Below are positions 34,301 to 43,014 of a DNA stretch of 64,000 bases, piece after piece; position 1 is the first letter of the stretch, and each line of letters opens with the position of its first letter. Made by a program: the position numbers and the translations under genes. The notes below the pieces were generated by a model that was given only the letters and a program-made list of their open reading frames with translations, was not told where the DNA came from and ran no database searches. The DNA is from Actinokineospora auranticolor. GTDB taxonomy: Bacteria; Actinomycetota; Actinomycetes; Mycobacteriales; Pseudonocardiaceae. The stretch is taken from positions 1-64,000 of the forward strand of contig NZ_PTIX01000003.1 of NCBI RefSeq assembly GCF_002934265.1, given 5' to 3'.

Positions 34301-34492
34301 TCAGCTCTTGGGGTCGTCGCCCGCGTCGCCGCGCTTGCGGTGCTCGTCGAGGCGGCGCAAGAACTCCGGGTCGTCATCGGGGGCGATGGTGCCGCCCTGG
34401 CGCGAGGACACGCTCGCGGCCTGCACGCCGAACGCCCGCCACAGCAGTACGCCGACCGTGATCGCGCCGACCGCGGCGAGCAGGTACAACAT
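34301..34492 (-). CDS. Small single-pass membrane protein
   Basis: A 63-residue protein with one N-terminal membrane helix (about 3-20, LLAAVGAITVGVLLWRAFGV) and a charged cytoplasmic tail ending in DDPEFLRRLDEHRKRGDAGDDPKS-like acidic/basic residues. The ATG at 34492 has a good ribosome binding site (AAGGTGG on the minus strand). I recognise no family name. Confidence 0.65.
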   Translation of the reverse strand: MLYLLAAVGAITVGVLLWRAFGVQAASVSSRQGGTIAPDDDPEFLRRLDEHRKRGDAGDDPKS

Positions 34493-34632
34493 GCCGGACC
34501 ACCTTTCCCGAACCCGGACTGGGGTTTCGAGGTTAGCCCGTTTGTCGGGTTCGTGGGGCCGCGCTACCCGCAACGATCACGCACCGAAACCCGGACCGGT
34601 GGCCACCGGCCGGGTGTCGGAGCTAACGCTGA

Positions 34633-34842
34633 TCAGGCGTTCTGCTCGGTAGCCTCGGTGGTCAGCTCGGCCAGCAAGGTCTTGACCTCGGACTCGCGGA
34701 ACCGGCGGTGGCCCCCCGGCGTCCTGATCGACCCGATCCGCCCCGCGGTGGCCCACCGGGTCACGGTCTTGGGGTCGACCCGGAACAGGGCCGCTACCTC
34801 ACCCGGGGTCAGCAACCGCTCTCCCACGTGCGCAACGGTCAT
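34633..34842 (-). CDS. bldC: Developmental transcriptional regulator BldC
   Basis: This 69-residue MerR-like protein consists of one winged helix-turn-helix, LLTPGEVAALFRVDPKTVTR, then WATAGRIGSIRTPGGHRRFR and ESEVKTLLAEL. It matches Streptomyces BldC in length and across the DNA-binding region. BldC binds direct repeats as head-to-tail oligomers and sets the timing of sporulation genes. The ATG follows an AGGAGG ribosome binding site. An 11-bp-spaced direct repeat in the upstream region (34919-34937) could be its own target. Confidence 0.95.
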   Translation of the reverse strand: MTVAHVGERLLTPGEVAALFRVDPKTVTRWATAGRIGSIRTPGGHRRFRESEVKTLLAELTTEATEQNA

Positions 34843-34918
34843 CGCCGCCTCCTCATCAACAGGTGAAACCAGGAGCATCGTGGCACTCCGCCCATCGGGT
34901 ACTCGAACGGTTGGGTGA

Positions 34919-34937
34919 TAGTAAAGAGGTAGTAAGG
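34919..34937. promoter_or_regulatory. Direct repeat in the bldC/Lrp intergenic region
   Basis: TAGTAAAG (34919-34926) and TAGTAAGG (34930-34937) are spaced 11 bp apart. The first overlaps TACTAT on the minus strand (34923-34918), a possible bldC -10. The AT-rich direct repeats resemble the type of site that BldC-like oligomers use. Confidence 0.4.
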
Positions 34938-34975
34938 GACAAATCGGCCGGTTCGGACACGGCCCGCGCACGCCG

Positions 34976-34981
34976 TACGCT
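34976..34981 (+). promoter_or_regulatory. -10 element of a likely leaderless Lrp-regulator promoter
   Basis: TACGCT ends 8 nt before the GTG at 34990 and no ribosome binding site is present. Confidence 0.45.
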
Positions 34982-34989
34982 TGCGCCCC

Positions 34990-35448
34990 GTGGACACCGT
35001 CGATCGCCGCATCATCGCCGCGCTGCGCACCAACGGCCGGGTCACCTACGCCGACCTCGGCCGACAGGTCGGGCTCTCCGCCTCCGCCGTGCACGAGCGC
35101 GTCGGCAAGCTGGAGTCGTCCGGCGTCATCACCGGCTACCACGCCCAGGTGGACCCCCGGGCCGTCGGACTCGGGGTGACCGCCCTGGTCAGCATCCACC
35201 CCACGGACACCGCCGACGACGAGGAAGTCGCCGACGCGCTGGGGGACCTGCCGGAGGTCGAGTCCTGCTACCGGGTGGCCGGTGATGAGGCGTTCATCGT
35301 CAAGGTCCGGGTCGCCACGGTGGACGAACTGGAACGGGCACTAGGCAGGCTACGCCGGATCAAGGGGGTGGCGCGGACGCGTTCGACGGTCGTCCTGTCC
35401 ACCCGCTTCGAGGGCAGGCCCAACACGGCGGAGGAACTCGAGGGGTAG
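34990..35448 (+). CDS. Lrp/AsnC family transcriptional regulator
   Basis: A 152-residue regulator. The N-terminal HTH is VDRRIIAALRTNGRVTYADL, then GRQVGLSASAVHERVGKLES. The C-terminal RAM ligand domain covers about 70-150 (AVGLGVTALVSIH, VESCYRVAGDEAFIVKVR, IKGVARTRSTVVLST). Such regulators sense amino acids and form octamers. The GTG at 34990 is chosen because TACGCT lies 8 nt upstream. It is divergent from bldC. Targets are unknown. Confidence 0.92.
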   Translation: MDTVDRRIIAALRTNGRVTYADLGRQVGLSASAVHERVGKLESSGVITGYHAQVDPRAVGLGVTALVSIHPTDTADDEEVADALGDLPEVESCYRVAGDEAFIVKVRVATVDELERALGRLRRIKGVARTRSTVVLSTRFEGRPNTAEELEG

Positions 35449-35451
35449 CCT
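35446..35451 (+). promoter_or_regulatory. -10 element of a likely leaderless promoter
   Basis: TAGCCT, which includes the Lrp gene's stop codon, ends 6 nt before the GTG at 35458. Confidence 0.45.
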
Positions 35452-35457
35452 CGACCC

Positions 35458-35763
35458 GTGGACGAGGACACCCCGGTGGAGCAGGCGCGCGAGCGCGACT
35501 CCGCGCCCGGCACCCTGGGGCGGGACTTGGCCCTCTACACCGTTCTCCGGCTGGTCCTGGCGGCCGCGGTCACGACGGTGCTGGTGCTGTTCGACATCCC
35601 CCTGCTGGTGTCCGTCGCGATCGGTCTGGTCGTCGGGTTCCCCCTCGGGCTGCTGCTGTTCCGCGGCCTGAACACCCGGATCACGGCCGGGTTGGCCGTG
35701 AAGCACGCCGCCCGCAACGCCGAACGCGCCCGGCTCCGCGCGGAGCTGCGCGGCGAGGGCTAG
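35458..35763 (+). CDS. DUF4229 membrane protein
   Basis: A 101-residue protein with two membrane helices (about 22-42 and 47-66) separated by a tight turn. The pattern YTVLRLVLAAAVTTVLVLF and a basic C-terminal helix (KHAARNAERARLRAELR) are typical of the actinobacterial DUF4229 family, whose member Rv0531 has a similar position. Function is unknown. Confidence 0.8.
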   Translation: MDEDTPVEQARERDSAPGTLGRDLALYTVLRLVLAAAVTTVLVLFDIPLLVSVAIGLVVGFPLGLLLFRGLNTRITAGLAVKHAARNAERARLRAELRGEG

Positions 35764-35856
35764 CGGTCCGTCCAGGCGTGTTCCACCTGGCTCGGCCGTG
35801 CGCGCGACCGGCGGTTGGCTTGCCGCAAAACCGCAGGTAGACCAGAATGTTGGTAC

Positions 35857-36948
35857 ATGAGCGCCCTGGATCGCGGCTGTGCCAAGACTCGCGCCTGGGT
35901 CTGCGAGGCGGTGCGCATCATCGAGGCGGACGCGAACCGCAGCGCGGACACCCACCTGCTGCCGTTCCCGCTCCCCGCGCACTGGAACGTCCACCTGTAC
36001 CTCAAGGACGAGTCCACGCACCCCACGGGATCGCTCAAGCACCGCCTGGCGCGGTCGCTGTTCCTCTACGCGCTGTGCAACGGGTGGATCGTCGAGGGCA
36101 CGCCGGTGATCGAGGCCTCATCGGGGTCGACGGCCGTCTCCGAGGCCTATTTCGCCCGGCTGCTGGGCCTGCCGTTCATCGCGGTGATGCCGCGCACGAC
36201 CAGCCCGGAGAAGATCCACCTCATCGAGCGCCAGGGCGGCCGGTGCCACTTCGTCGACGAACCCGGCGGCATCTACAGCGAGTCCCGCCGGTTGGCCGAC
36301 GAACTCGGCGGGCACTTCCTCGACCAGTTCACCAACGCCGAGCGGGCCACCGACTGGCGCGGCAACAACAACATCGCCGAGTCGATCTTCGAGCAGATGG
36401 CCAGGGAACCGCACCCGGAGCCCGCGTGGGTCGTCGTCGGCGCGGGGACCGGCGGGACCAGCGCCACCATCGGCCGCTACATCCGCTACCGCAAGCTCGA
36501 CACCCACCTGGCCGTAGTCGACCCGGAGAACTCGGTGTTCTTCGACGCCTGGCGCGACACCGAGCCCGGGCTGACCGGCTGCCGGGGCTCGCGGATCGAG
36601 GGCATCGGGCGGCCCCGGGTGGAGCCGTCGTTCCTCGGGCAGGTCATCGACCGGATGGTGAAGGTGCCGGACGCGGCGTCCATCGCGGTGATCCGGCGGG
36701 TCGAGCGGGTGCTGGGGCGGCGCGTCGGCGGGTCGACCGGCACGAACCTGTGGGGCGCCTTCCAACTCGTCGCCGAACTGCGCGCGGCCGGGGAGTCCGG
36801 CAGCGTTGTCACGCTGCTGTGCGACGGCGGCGAGCGCTACTCGCACACCTACTACGACGACGCGTGGATCGCGGCCCAGGGCATGGATCTGGCGCCCCAC
36901 GACCGCGTGCTCGACGAGTTCCTCGAGACCGGCGCCTGGGTCAGCTGA
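35857..36948 (+). CDS. PLP-dependent cysteine synthase/desulfhydrase family protein
   Basis: This 363-residue fold-type II PLP enzyme has the PLP lysine in [15 protein letters not shown]. It also has the substrate loop [19 protein letters not shown], a phosphate-binding [14 protein letters not shown] motif, and [12 protein letters not shown] near the C-terminus. It resembles the L-cysteine desulfhydrase Cds1 of M. tuberculosis more than biosynthetic CysK. The probable reaction is release of H2S and pyruvate from cysteine. The ATG at 35857 fits the family start. The 3' end overlaps menA by 8 bp on the opposite strand. Confidence 0.85.
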   Translation: MSALDRGCAKTRAWVCEAVRIIEADANRSADTHLLPFPLPAHWNVHLYLKDESTHPTGSLKHRLARSLFLYALCNGWIVEGTPVIEASSGSTAVSEAYFARLLGLPFIAVMPRTTSPEKIHLIERQGGRCHFVDEPGGIYSESRRLADELGGHFLDQFTNAERATDWRGNNNIAESIFEQMAREPHPEPAWVVVGAGTGGTSATIGRYIRYRKLDTHLAVVDPENSVFFDAWRDTEPGLTGCRGSRIEGIGRPRVEPSFLGQVIDRMVKVPDAASIAVIRRVERVLGRRVGGSTGTNLWGAFQLVAELRAAGESGSVVTLLCDGGERYSHTYYDDAWIAAQGMDLAPHDRVLDEFLETGAWVS

Positions 36949-37813
36949 AGCCCAGCGCCACGCCGGTCACCACACCCCAGGCCAGCATGGCGAGCCCGGT
37001 CTCCTTCAGCACCGGGATCAGGCCGAGACCGGTCTGACCGCCGCCGACCTTGCGCACCGCCGGGACCACCAGCGCCGCCGCGACCAAGCCGACCAGCGCC
37101 CACGGCGTGACGAACGCCGCCGCCGCGCTGACCGCGAACGGGACGGCGACCAGCACCTCGTAGAGCACCCGGGTGCGCGTCTCGCCCAACCGCACGGCCA
37201 GCGTGTGCTTGCCCGCCACGCGGTCGGTCGGGGCGTCGCGCAGGTTGTTGGCGACCAGGATCGCCGCGGAGAACGAACCCATGGCGACCGCGCCCGCCAG
37301 GCCCAGCCAGGTCACCCGGCCCGCCTGCACGAACTGCGTGCCCAGCACCGCGACCAAGCCGAAGAACAGGAACACCGCGATCTCGCCGAGGCCGGAGTAG
37401 CCGTACGGGTGCTTGCCGCCGGTGTAGAACCAGGCGCCGAGCACGCAGACCACCCCGATGGAGATCATCCACCAGGTGCCCGCCACGGCCACCAGCGCGA
37501 GCCCGGCCAGCGAGCCGAGGCCGAAGCAGGCGAACGCCGCCGCCTTCACCGCGCTCGCGGGCGCCGCGCCGGACCCGACCAGGCGCAGCGGCCCGACCCG
37601 GTCGGCGTCGGTGCCGCGGATGCCGTCGGAGTAGTCGTTGGCGTAGTTCACCCCGACCTGGAACGCCAGCGCCACCAGCAGGGCCAGCAGGGTGCGGCCC
37701 CAGGAGAACGCGCCGACCGCGCCCGCCGCGCCCGCGCCGACCAGGACCGGTGCCACCGAGTTCGGCAGGGTTCGCACCCGCGCGCCTTGGACCCACTCCG
37801 CGACTGTCGCCAT
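36941..37813 (-). CDS. menA: 1,4-dihydroxy-2-naphthoate polyprenyltransferase
   Basis: A 290-residue UbiA-family membrane enzyme that attaches the polyprenyl chain to dihydroxynaphthoate, giving demethylmenaquinone. The first Asp-rich site is [12 protein letters not shown] (about 56-67) and the second is [20 protein letters not shown] (about 190-209). Eight to nine membrane helices are visible. MenG and MenJ, encoded to the right, act on its product. The convergent PLP gene overlaps its end. Confidence 0.96.
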   Translation of the reverse strand: MATVAEWVQGARVRTLPNSVAPVLVGAGAAGAVGAFSWGRTLLALLVALAFQVGVNYANDYSDGIRGTDADRVGPLRLVGSGAAPASAVKAAAFACFGLGSLAGLALVAVAGTWWMISIGVVCVLGAWFYTGGKHPYGYSGLGEIAVFLFFGLVAVLGTQFVQAGRVTWLGLAGAVAMGSFSAAILVANNLRDAPTDRVAGKHTLAVRLGETRTRVLYEVLVAVPFAVSAAAAFVTPWALVGLVAAALVVPAVRKVGGGQTGLGLIPVLKETGLAMLAWGVVTGVALGFS

Positions 37814-37870
37814 CGCACCATCTTCATCGATCCCGGGTGCGACCGGTGGCGCCGCCCGGTGAGGGGCTTG

Positions 37871-38608
37871 TCACGTCCGGTGGCGGATCCACACGTTCGG
37901 CTCGACGTAGACCGCGTAGTCGTGCTCGACCGCGCAGTTCACCGGTACGAGCGCGCCCGGCACGGCGACCGGGCCGGTCTCGTCGAACGGCAGACCGGTC
38001 CAGTCCCGCCACTGCGCGAGCGTCCCGGCGATGGTCATCGAGGTGGGCGCCACGGACTCGAGCACGCCGCCCGCCCGGACGTGCACCCGCAGCCACGGGT
38101 CGAACGGCAGGCCGTCGTCCCGGGTCCGGTGCGCGTACTCGGTCATCGGCACGTCCTGGTGCGCGGCCTTGGCGCTGGGCCGGACCGGGGCGACCAGGGT
38201 GTCGAAGCCGAGCCTGCGGGTGTTGTCCCGCATGGCCCCCAGCAGCACCCCGGACAGGCCGCTGCCGCGCAGGTCCGGGCGGATGCTGATCTCGATCGCG
38301 GAGACCAGGTTCGCCGCCCGGCCCGCCAGCCGGTCCAGCGCGGCGCGCAGGATGACCCGGTCCCACCCGTCCGGGGGCAGGTCGTCCTCCCAGTGCACCG
38401 GGACGCTGTAGGCCTGCGCCACGGCCCGGTCCGGGTCGGCGCGGTCGTAGGCCAGCAGCACGTACTCGGCGTAGTACTCGCTCACGGCGTTGTAGTAGAA
38501 CCCGCTGGTCGGGTCGTGCTTCATGAACTCCGGCCAGCCGCCGGGGAAGGCGGTCATCCACGGGGCCAGGTCCGGGCGTTCGGCGAGGGTGACGATGGCG
38601 AGGTCCAC
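37871..38608 (-). CDS. GNAT family N-acetyltransferase-like protein
   Basis: This 245-residue protein contains an acetyl-CoA binding motif as EISIRPDLRGSGLSGVLLGAM. Conserved surroundings (FMKHDPTSGFYYNAVSEYYAEYVLLA before and LVAPVRPSAK after) recall a group of long actinobacterial GNAT-like proteins. The start is GTG 38608, with TAGCGT 9 nt upstream suggesting a leaderless transcript. The substrate is unknown. It lies between menA and the monooxygenase on the same strand. Confidence 0.75.
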   Translation of the reverse strand: MDLAIVTLAERPDLAPWMTAFPGGWPEFMKHDPTSGFYYNAVSEYYAEYVLLAYDRADPDRAVAQAYSVPVHWEDDLPPDGWDRVILRAALDRLAGRAANLVSAIEISIRPDLRGSGLSGVLLGAMRDNTRRLGFDTLVAPVRPSAKAAHQDVPMTEYAHRTRDDGLPFDPWLRVHVRAGGVLESVAPTSMTIAGTLAQWRDWTGLPFDETGPVAVPGALVPVNCAVEHDYAVYVEPNVWIRHRT

Positions 38609-38619
38609 GATCAGCGGAC

Positions 38620-38704
38620 GCTACCGAGCGGGCTTCGGCGCATCCAGCGAGATTCCGCGGGCGGGTGCTACCGAGCGGGCTCCGGCTCATCCAGCGAGAT
38701 CCCG
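38620..38704 (-). repeat. 38-bp direct repeat: duplicated 3' end of the FAD monooxygenase gene
   Basis: Positions 38620-38657 and 38667-38704 are 38-bp copies with three mismatches. The right copy encodes the last residues of the monooxygenase (ISLDEPEPAR and stop). The left copy, just downstream, still reads ISLDAPKPAR and stop. It looks like the remnant of a second gene copy or a local duplication. Confidence 0.85.
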
Positions 38705-39804
38705 TTGGCCGCGGCCCGCATGGTCTCCGGCGACGGGGGCTGCCCGGGGGTGTCGGTGGCGAGCCGCATGCAACTGTCGATGAACGGGCGCATGCGCGTC
38801 TCGCAGGCGGCGAACGCGGTTTCGAGGCCCGCGGCGGACAGGTCCGTCTTGGCCAGTTCGGCGGCCAGCAGGTACGCGCCGACCAGCGCCAGGCTGGTGC
38901 CCTGCCCGCTGAGCGGGGATGGGCAGTAGCCCGCGTCGCCGACCAGGGTGACCCGGCCGCGCGACCAGGTGTCCATCTTGATCTGGCTGAACGAGTCGAA
39001 GTGGAAGTCCGGGGCGGTCCACATGGCGCGCAGCAGCGCCGGGGTCTCCCAGCCCGTGTTGTCGGCGAACCGCGCGGCCACCAGCTCGCGCTGGGCGTCG
39101 ACGTCGCGGAAGTCGTAGTCGATGTCCGTGCCCTCGAAGCCGAGCATGCCGCGGGCCTCGGTGTTGTCCCGCGCGCTGTAGATGCCGACCATGGTGCCCT
39201 CCGCCTGGTGGAAGGTCTGCCAGTGGTCGAGGTCGAGGTGGTTGTCCAGGCTGAACATGGCCACGTAGGTGCCCAGGTCGCTGCGGAACCGGGACTCCTC
39301 GCCGAAGGTGAGCGCGCGGACCCGGGAGTGCAGGCCGTCGGCGCCCACGACCAGGTCGAACTCGCGGGACTCGGCGTGCTCGAAGGTGACCACGGCGCGG
39401 TCGCCGCTCTGGTCGATACCGGTGATGGTGTCGCCGAAGAGGTACTCGACCCGGTCGGCGGTGGCGCTGTGCAGCAGTTCGGCGAGGTCGTCGCGGAGGA
39501 TCTCGATGTCGGGGCTGTCGATGACGCCGCCGGTCAGGGTCTCCTCGGTGGAGCTCATCAGGACGTTGCCCTCGGCGTCCACGAAGGACATCCCGCGCAT
39601 CTTGGTGTGCAGGGCCGCGACTTCGGGGTGTAGGCCCATCCGCTCGACGACCTGGAGCGCGGTCCCCCGGATGTCCACCGCCTGGCCGCCGCGCCGCAGC
39701 GCGGGAGCCCGCTCGACGACGGTAACGGTCCAGCCGGTGCGCTGGAGCCAGTAGGCCACGGCCGGTCCGGCGATGCTGGCCCCGGAGATGAGTGCGGTAG
39801 GCAT
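38668..39804 (-). CDS. FAD-dependent monooxygenase (PHBH/TetX-like)
   Basis: A 378-residue class A flavoprotein monooxygenase. The N-terminal FAD motif is ISGASIAGPAVAYWLQRTGW. The motif DLVVGADGLHSRVR and the second FAD motif VTLVGDAGYCPSPLSGQGTSLAL are complete. It uses NAD(P)H and O2 to hydroxylate or inactivate a small aromatic or drug-like molecule. It is divergent from a GntR-TetR hybrid regulator, the usual layout for inducible antibiotic or xenobiotic resistance. The ATG at 39804 follows a purine-rich GGGGGAAA sequence. Its last 12 codons are duplicated downstream. Confidence 0.9.
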   Translation of the reverse strand: MPTALISGASIAGPAVAYWLQRTGWTVTVVERAPALRRGGQAVDIRGTALQVVERMGLHPEVAALHTKMRGMSFVDAEGNVLMSSTEETLTGGVIDSPDIEILRDDLAELLHSATADRVEYLFGDTITGIDQSGDRAVVTFEHAESREFDLVVGADGLHSRVRALTFGEESRFRSDLGTYVAMFSLDNHLDLDHWQTFHQAEGTMVGIYSARDNTEARGMLGFEGTDIDYDFRDVDAQRELVAARFADNTGWETPALLRAMWTAPDFHFDSFSQIKMDTWSRGRVTLVGDAGYCPSPLSGQGTSLALVGAYLLAAELAKTDLSAAGLETAFAACETRMRPFIDSCMRLATDTPGQPPSPETMRAAANGISLDEPEPAR

Positions 39805-39909
39805 GTCGATTTCCCCCTGCGGGTTGTGCTCCTGCGGTCCGTCCCGCAAGCTGTGTTTACAACGTACATACAGATGTCTAGCCTAGTCAATGGTAAAGTT
39901 TTGCCCACG

Positions 39910-39923
39910 CTGTACTAGTACAG
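39910..39923 (+). promoter_or_regulatory. Perfect 14-bp palindrome, predicted GntR-type operator
   Basis: CTGTACTAGTACAG is perfectly self-complementary and overlaps the first bases of the regulator's AGGAG ribosome binding site. It lies in an AT-rich divergent region (39850-39930) serving both the regulator and the monooxygenase. Autorepression is the likely use. Confidence 0.7.
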
Positions 39924-39932
39924 GAGATGTGT

Positions 39933-40859
39933 ATGGAACCGCCGTACCGCCGGGTGGCCGCCGACCTGCGCGGGCGCATCGCCGCAGGGGAGCTGAACCC
40001 GGGTGACCGCGTGCCGTCGACCCGGCAGATCACCCGCGACTGGGGCGTCGCGCTCGCCACCGCGACGAAGGCGTTGCAGGTGCTCACGCAAGAGGGGCTG
40101 GTCCACGCCGTGCCCAGGGTCGGCACCGTGGTCACCGATCCCGCCGCGCGGCCGGTGGAACGCGCGGAACCGGAGGGGCTGACCAGGGCCCGGGTCGTCG
40201 CGGCGGCCATGGAGATCGCCGACACCCAGGGCCTGGCCGGTCTGTCCATGCGCGCGGTGGCGGCGAAGCTGGGCGTGGCGGCCATGGCGCCGTACCGCTA
40301 CGTCGACAGCAAGGAAGACCTGATCCTGCTGATGATGGACGAGTCGATGGGCGAGGCGGTGTTCCCGGAAGGGGCGCCGCGGTCCTGGCGGGCGGGCCTG
40401 GAACTGGCCGCCCGCCAGCAGTGGCGGATGTTCCGCAGGCACCCGTGGCTGGCCCAGGTGTTCTCCCTGACGCGACCGCAGATCCTGCCGAAAGGGCTGC
40501 GCCAGGCCGAGTGGACGATGACCGCGCTCGCCGCCTTGAACCTGCCGAAGGACGAGAAGTTCCACGTCTACGTGACGATGTTCAACTACGTGCGCGGCAC
40601 CGCGGTGAACCTGGAGTGGGAGCGTGAGGCCGAGGAGCAGACGGGCCTGACCGACGACGAGTGGATGTCCCAGAACGAGGGCGAGTTCGTACGACTGCTG
40701 TCTTCGGGCGACTACCCGGTTTTCGCCGCCATGGTCCAGGACTTCGACTACGACATGCGCCTGGACAACCTCTTCGAGTTCGGCCTGCTCCGCATGCTCG
40801 ACGGGTTGACGGAGTACTTCCGGCAGGTCGGCGCGGTCAGTCCCGAGCCAGGAGCGTGA
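39933..40859 (+). CDS. Hybrid GntR-TetR transcriptional regulator
   Basis: This 308-residue protein has two DNA-binding domains. Residues about 3-67 are a GntR winged helix (YRRVAADLRGRIAAGELNPGDRVPS, then TRDWGVALATATKALQVL). Residues about 83-135 are a TetR helix-turn-helix (VVAAAMEIADTQGLAGLSMRAVA, KLGVAAMAPYRYV). A TetR C-terminal ligand domain follows. ATG 39933 lies 6 nt after AGGAG, while ATG 39927 abuts it, so 39933 is preferred. It is divergent from a FAD monooxygenase, which it probably controls. Its 3' end overlaps menE by 23 bp. Confidence 0.9.
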   Translation: MEPPYRRVAADLRGRIAAGELNPGDRVPSTRQITRDWGVALATATKALQVLTQEGLVHAVPRVGTVVTDPAARPVERAEPEGLTRARVVAAAMEIADTQGLAGLSMRAVAAKLGVAAMAPYRYVDSKEDLILLMMDESMGEAVFPEGAPRSWRAGLELAARQQWRMFRRHPWLAQVFSLTRPQILPKGLRQAEWTMTALAALNLPKDEKFHVYVTMFNYVRGTAVNLEWEREAEEQTGLTDDEWMSQNEGEFVRLLSSGDYPVFAAMVQDFDYDMRLDNLFEFGLLRMLDGLTEYFRQVGAVSPEPGA

Positions 40860-41961
40860 CGACCGCCGCTCTGTCCACTTTGCCCGGTCCGCGTTGGGGA
40901 AGTGTTGGGAACACGCGGATCGGGCGGGGAACCGCAGGCGCGCCGAGTTCCGCGCGGACCGCGTCGGTCAGTGGTGCCAAGGGAATCGGCGCGGTGGTGA
41001 CGACCGCGGCGGCGACGCGCTGACCCCACTCCGGGTCCGGGAGGCCGACGACGCACGCCTCGACGACACCCGGCTGCGCGGTCAGCACGCGTTCCACGGC
41101 GGCTGGGGAGACCTTCTCGCCGCCGGTGTTGATGACGTCGTCGGCGCGGCCGTGCACCGCCAGCACGCCGTCGGTCAGGGTGCCGAGGTCGGAGGTGCGG
41201 AACCAACCGCAGGCGAAGTCGGGGGACTCGGGGTCGAGGCGGTAGCCGTGGGCGAGGGTGGGGCCACCCAACTCGACGCGGTCGTCGGTGATGCGGACCT
41301 GGACGCCGTCGAGGGGCCTGCCGTCGTAGACGCAGCCGCCCGCGGTCTCGGACATGCCGTAGGTGGTCACGACCGCGACCCCCGCCTCCCGGGCGCGGGC
41401 CAGGGTCGTCGGCGCGGTGGCGGCCCCGCCGACCAGGACGGCGTCGAAGGCGCGCAAGGCGGCCAGCGCGTCGCCGCCCTCGGTGAGCAGCCTGGTCAGC
41501 TGGGTGGGGACGAGCGCGGTGTAGCGCGGGCCGGTCGCGGTCAGCACGTCGGCGGCGGCCTCCACGAACGGCCGCCCCCGGAAGCCGCCCGCGGGCAGGA
41601 CCGCCAACGGGGTCCCGGCCAGCAGCGAGCGCACCACGACCTGCACGCCCGCGATGTGGTGGGCGGGCACGGCCAGCAGCCACGTGCCCGCGCCGCCCAA
41701 CCGGCGGTGGGTCGCCTCGGCCGAAGCCCGCAGCGCCGTCGCCGACAGCAGCACGCCCTTCGGCGCGCCCGTGGACCCGGACGTGCGCACGATCAAGGCC
41801 GTACCGGGTTCGACCGGCAGGTCCGGCCGCAGGTCCGCGTCCGACTCGCCGGGACCGAGCGGCAGCACGGTGCCCGGTGCCGCGTCCAGCAGCGCCGCGC
41901 GCAGGGCGTCCGCCAGGGCGCGGACCGATCCGGGGCCGCCATCGAGGACAAGTGTGCGCAC
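40837..41961 (-). CDS. menE: o-Succinylbenzoate-CoA ligase
   Basis: A 374-residue adenylate-forming enzyme that makes OSB-CoA, the substrate for MenB's upstream ring-closing step. The ATP loop is RTSGSTGAPKGVLLS (59-73), followed by TTYGMSETAGGCVYDG, GWFRTSDLG, the hinge INTGGEKVSP and a C-terminal lysine in GPGKVDRAAV. It is shorter than most acyl-CoA ligases, as usual for actinobacterial MenE. Start GTG 41961. Position among menA, menB and menD supports the call. Confidence 0.94.
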   Translation of the reverse strand: MRTLVLDGGPGSVRALADALRAALLDAAPGTVLPLGPGESDADLRPDLPVEPGTALIVRTSGSTGAPKGVLLSATALRASAEATHRRLGGAGTWLLAVPAHHIAGVQVVVRSLLAGTPLAVLPAGGFRGRPFVEAAADVLTATGPRYTALVPTQLTRLLTEGGDALAALRAFDAVLVGGAATAPTTLARAREAGVAVVTTYGMSETAGGCVYDGRPLDGVQVRITDDRVELGGPTLAHGYRLDPESPDFACGWFRTSDLGTLTDGVLAVHGRADDVINTGGEKVSPAAVERVLTAQPGVVEACVVGLPDPEWGQRVAAAVVTTAPIPLAPLTDAVRAELGAPAVPRPIRVFPTLPQRGPGKVDRAAVVTLLARD

Positions 41962-42036
41962 AGGGTCAATCCTGGCAGTCGGCCGGACGACCTACCCTCG
42001 GACCGGCGAGGCGTAGTGGGAAACCGGAGGTCAGCC

Positions 42037-43011
42037 ATGTCCCAGTCGGACTTCGAGGAGTGGGTCGAGCCCGCGCCGCCGCGGCTGCGCGCGGACGTGC
42101 GGCGGGCCGAGGCCGACCCCGAGCGGCTGGCCCGGCCGTGGCGCAGGCCGCTCGACACCGCCCTGCGCGACGACTACCTCAAGCGGCTCGGCTGGGACGC
42201 CCCGCCGCCGCCCACCCTCGACACCCTGGTCGCCCTGCACCACGCGCACGTCGAGCGGGTCCCGTTCGAGGTCGTGTGGATCGCGATCGGCGAACCGCGC
42301 GGGGTGGAGCCGCTGGAGTCCGTGCGGCACGTGGTCGGCGGTCGCGGCGGCTACTGCTACCACCTCAACGGCGCGTTCGCCTGCCTGCTGGACTGGCTCG
42401 GCTTCGACGCGCACTGGCGGGTCGGCACCGTGCAGCTCAGCGCCGACTCCGAGCCGTTCCGGGCCTACGCCAACCACCTCGCCGTCGAGGTGCGCGGGTT
42501 GCCGTCCGCGCAGTCCCCGGGCGGTCGCTGGTACGTCGACATCGGACTGGGCGACGCCCTGCACGGCCCGCTGCCGCTGGTGCCCGGCCAGTACCGGCAG
42601 GGGCCGTCGGTGTTCGGCCTGCGCCCGTCCGGGATCGTGCCGGGCGGCTGGCGGTTCGACCACGACCCGCGCGGCTACTTCCACGGCATGGACTTCACGC
42701 CCTTCGAGGGGACGCTCGCGGACTTCGGCTTCCGGCAGAAGGCGTTGTCCACCGAGCCGGAGTCGGGTTTCGTACGCATCGTCAGCGTGTGCCGCCGGGA
42801 CGCCGACACCGTCACGACGCTGCGCGGACTCGTCCTCACCCACCGCACCACCGAGGGGGAGGACAAGTCCGACATCGCCGACCAGGGCGACTACTTCGCC
42901 ACCCTGGCCGACGTGTTCGAGCTACCGCTGTCCGATGTGGACACCGACCGGCGGGCCGCGCTGTGGGCCCGGCTGCTGGCCGACCACGAGGTGTTGCGCC
43001 GGGGCAAGTAG
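42037..43011 (+). CDS. Arylamine N-acetyltransferase family protein
   Basis: This 324-residue protein has the Cys-His-Asp triad of NAT enzymes: Cys107 in GGRGGYCYHLNGAF, His147 in YANHLAVEV and Asp168 in WYVDIGLGDALHGPL. NATs transfer acetyl from acetyl-CoA to arylamines and hydrazines. The first 40 residues are an extra helical extension. The ATG follows GGAGG at 6 nt. It sits between menE and menB, transcribed convergently to menB with a 3-bp gap. Confidence 0.9.
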   Translation: MSQSDFEEWVEPAPPRLRADVRRAEADPERLARPWRRPLDTALRDDYLKRLGWDAPPPPTLDTLVALHHAHVERVPFEVVWIAIGEPRGVEPLESVRHVVGGRGGYCYHLNGAFACLLDWLGFDAHWRVGTVQLSADSEPFRAYANHLAVEVRGLPSAQSPGGRWYVDIGLGDALHGPLPLVPGQYRQGPSVFGLRPSGIVPGGWRFDHDPRGYFHGMDFTPFEGTLADFGFRQKALSTEPESGFVRIVSVCRRDADTVTTLRGLVLTHRTTEGEDKSDIADQGDYFATLADVFELPLSDVDTDRRAALWARLLADHEVLRRGK

Positions 43012-43014
43012 CCC

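Noticed and set aside
40894..42036. N-terminal extension of the arylamine N-acetyltransferase reading frame
   Set aside because: It is antisense to menE; the ribosome binding site at 42026-42030 and the NAT fold place the start at 42037.
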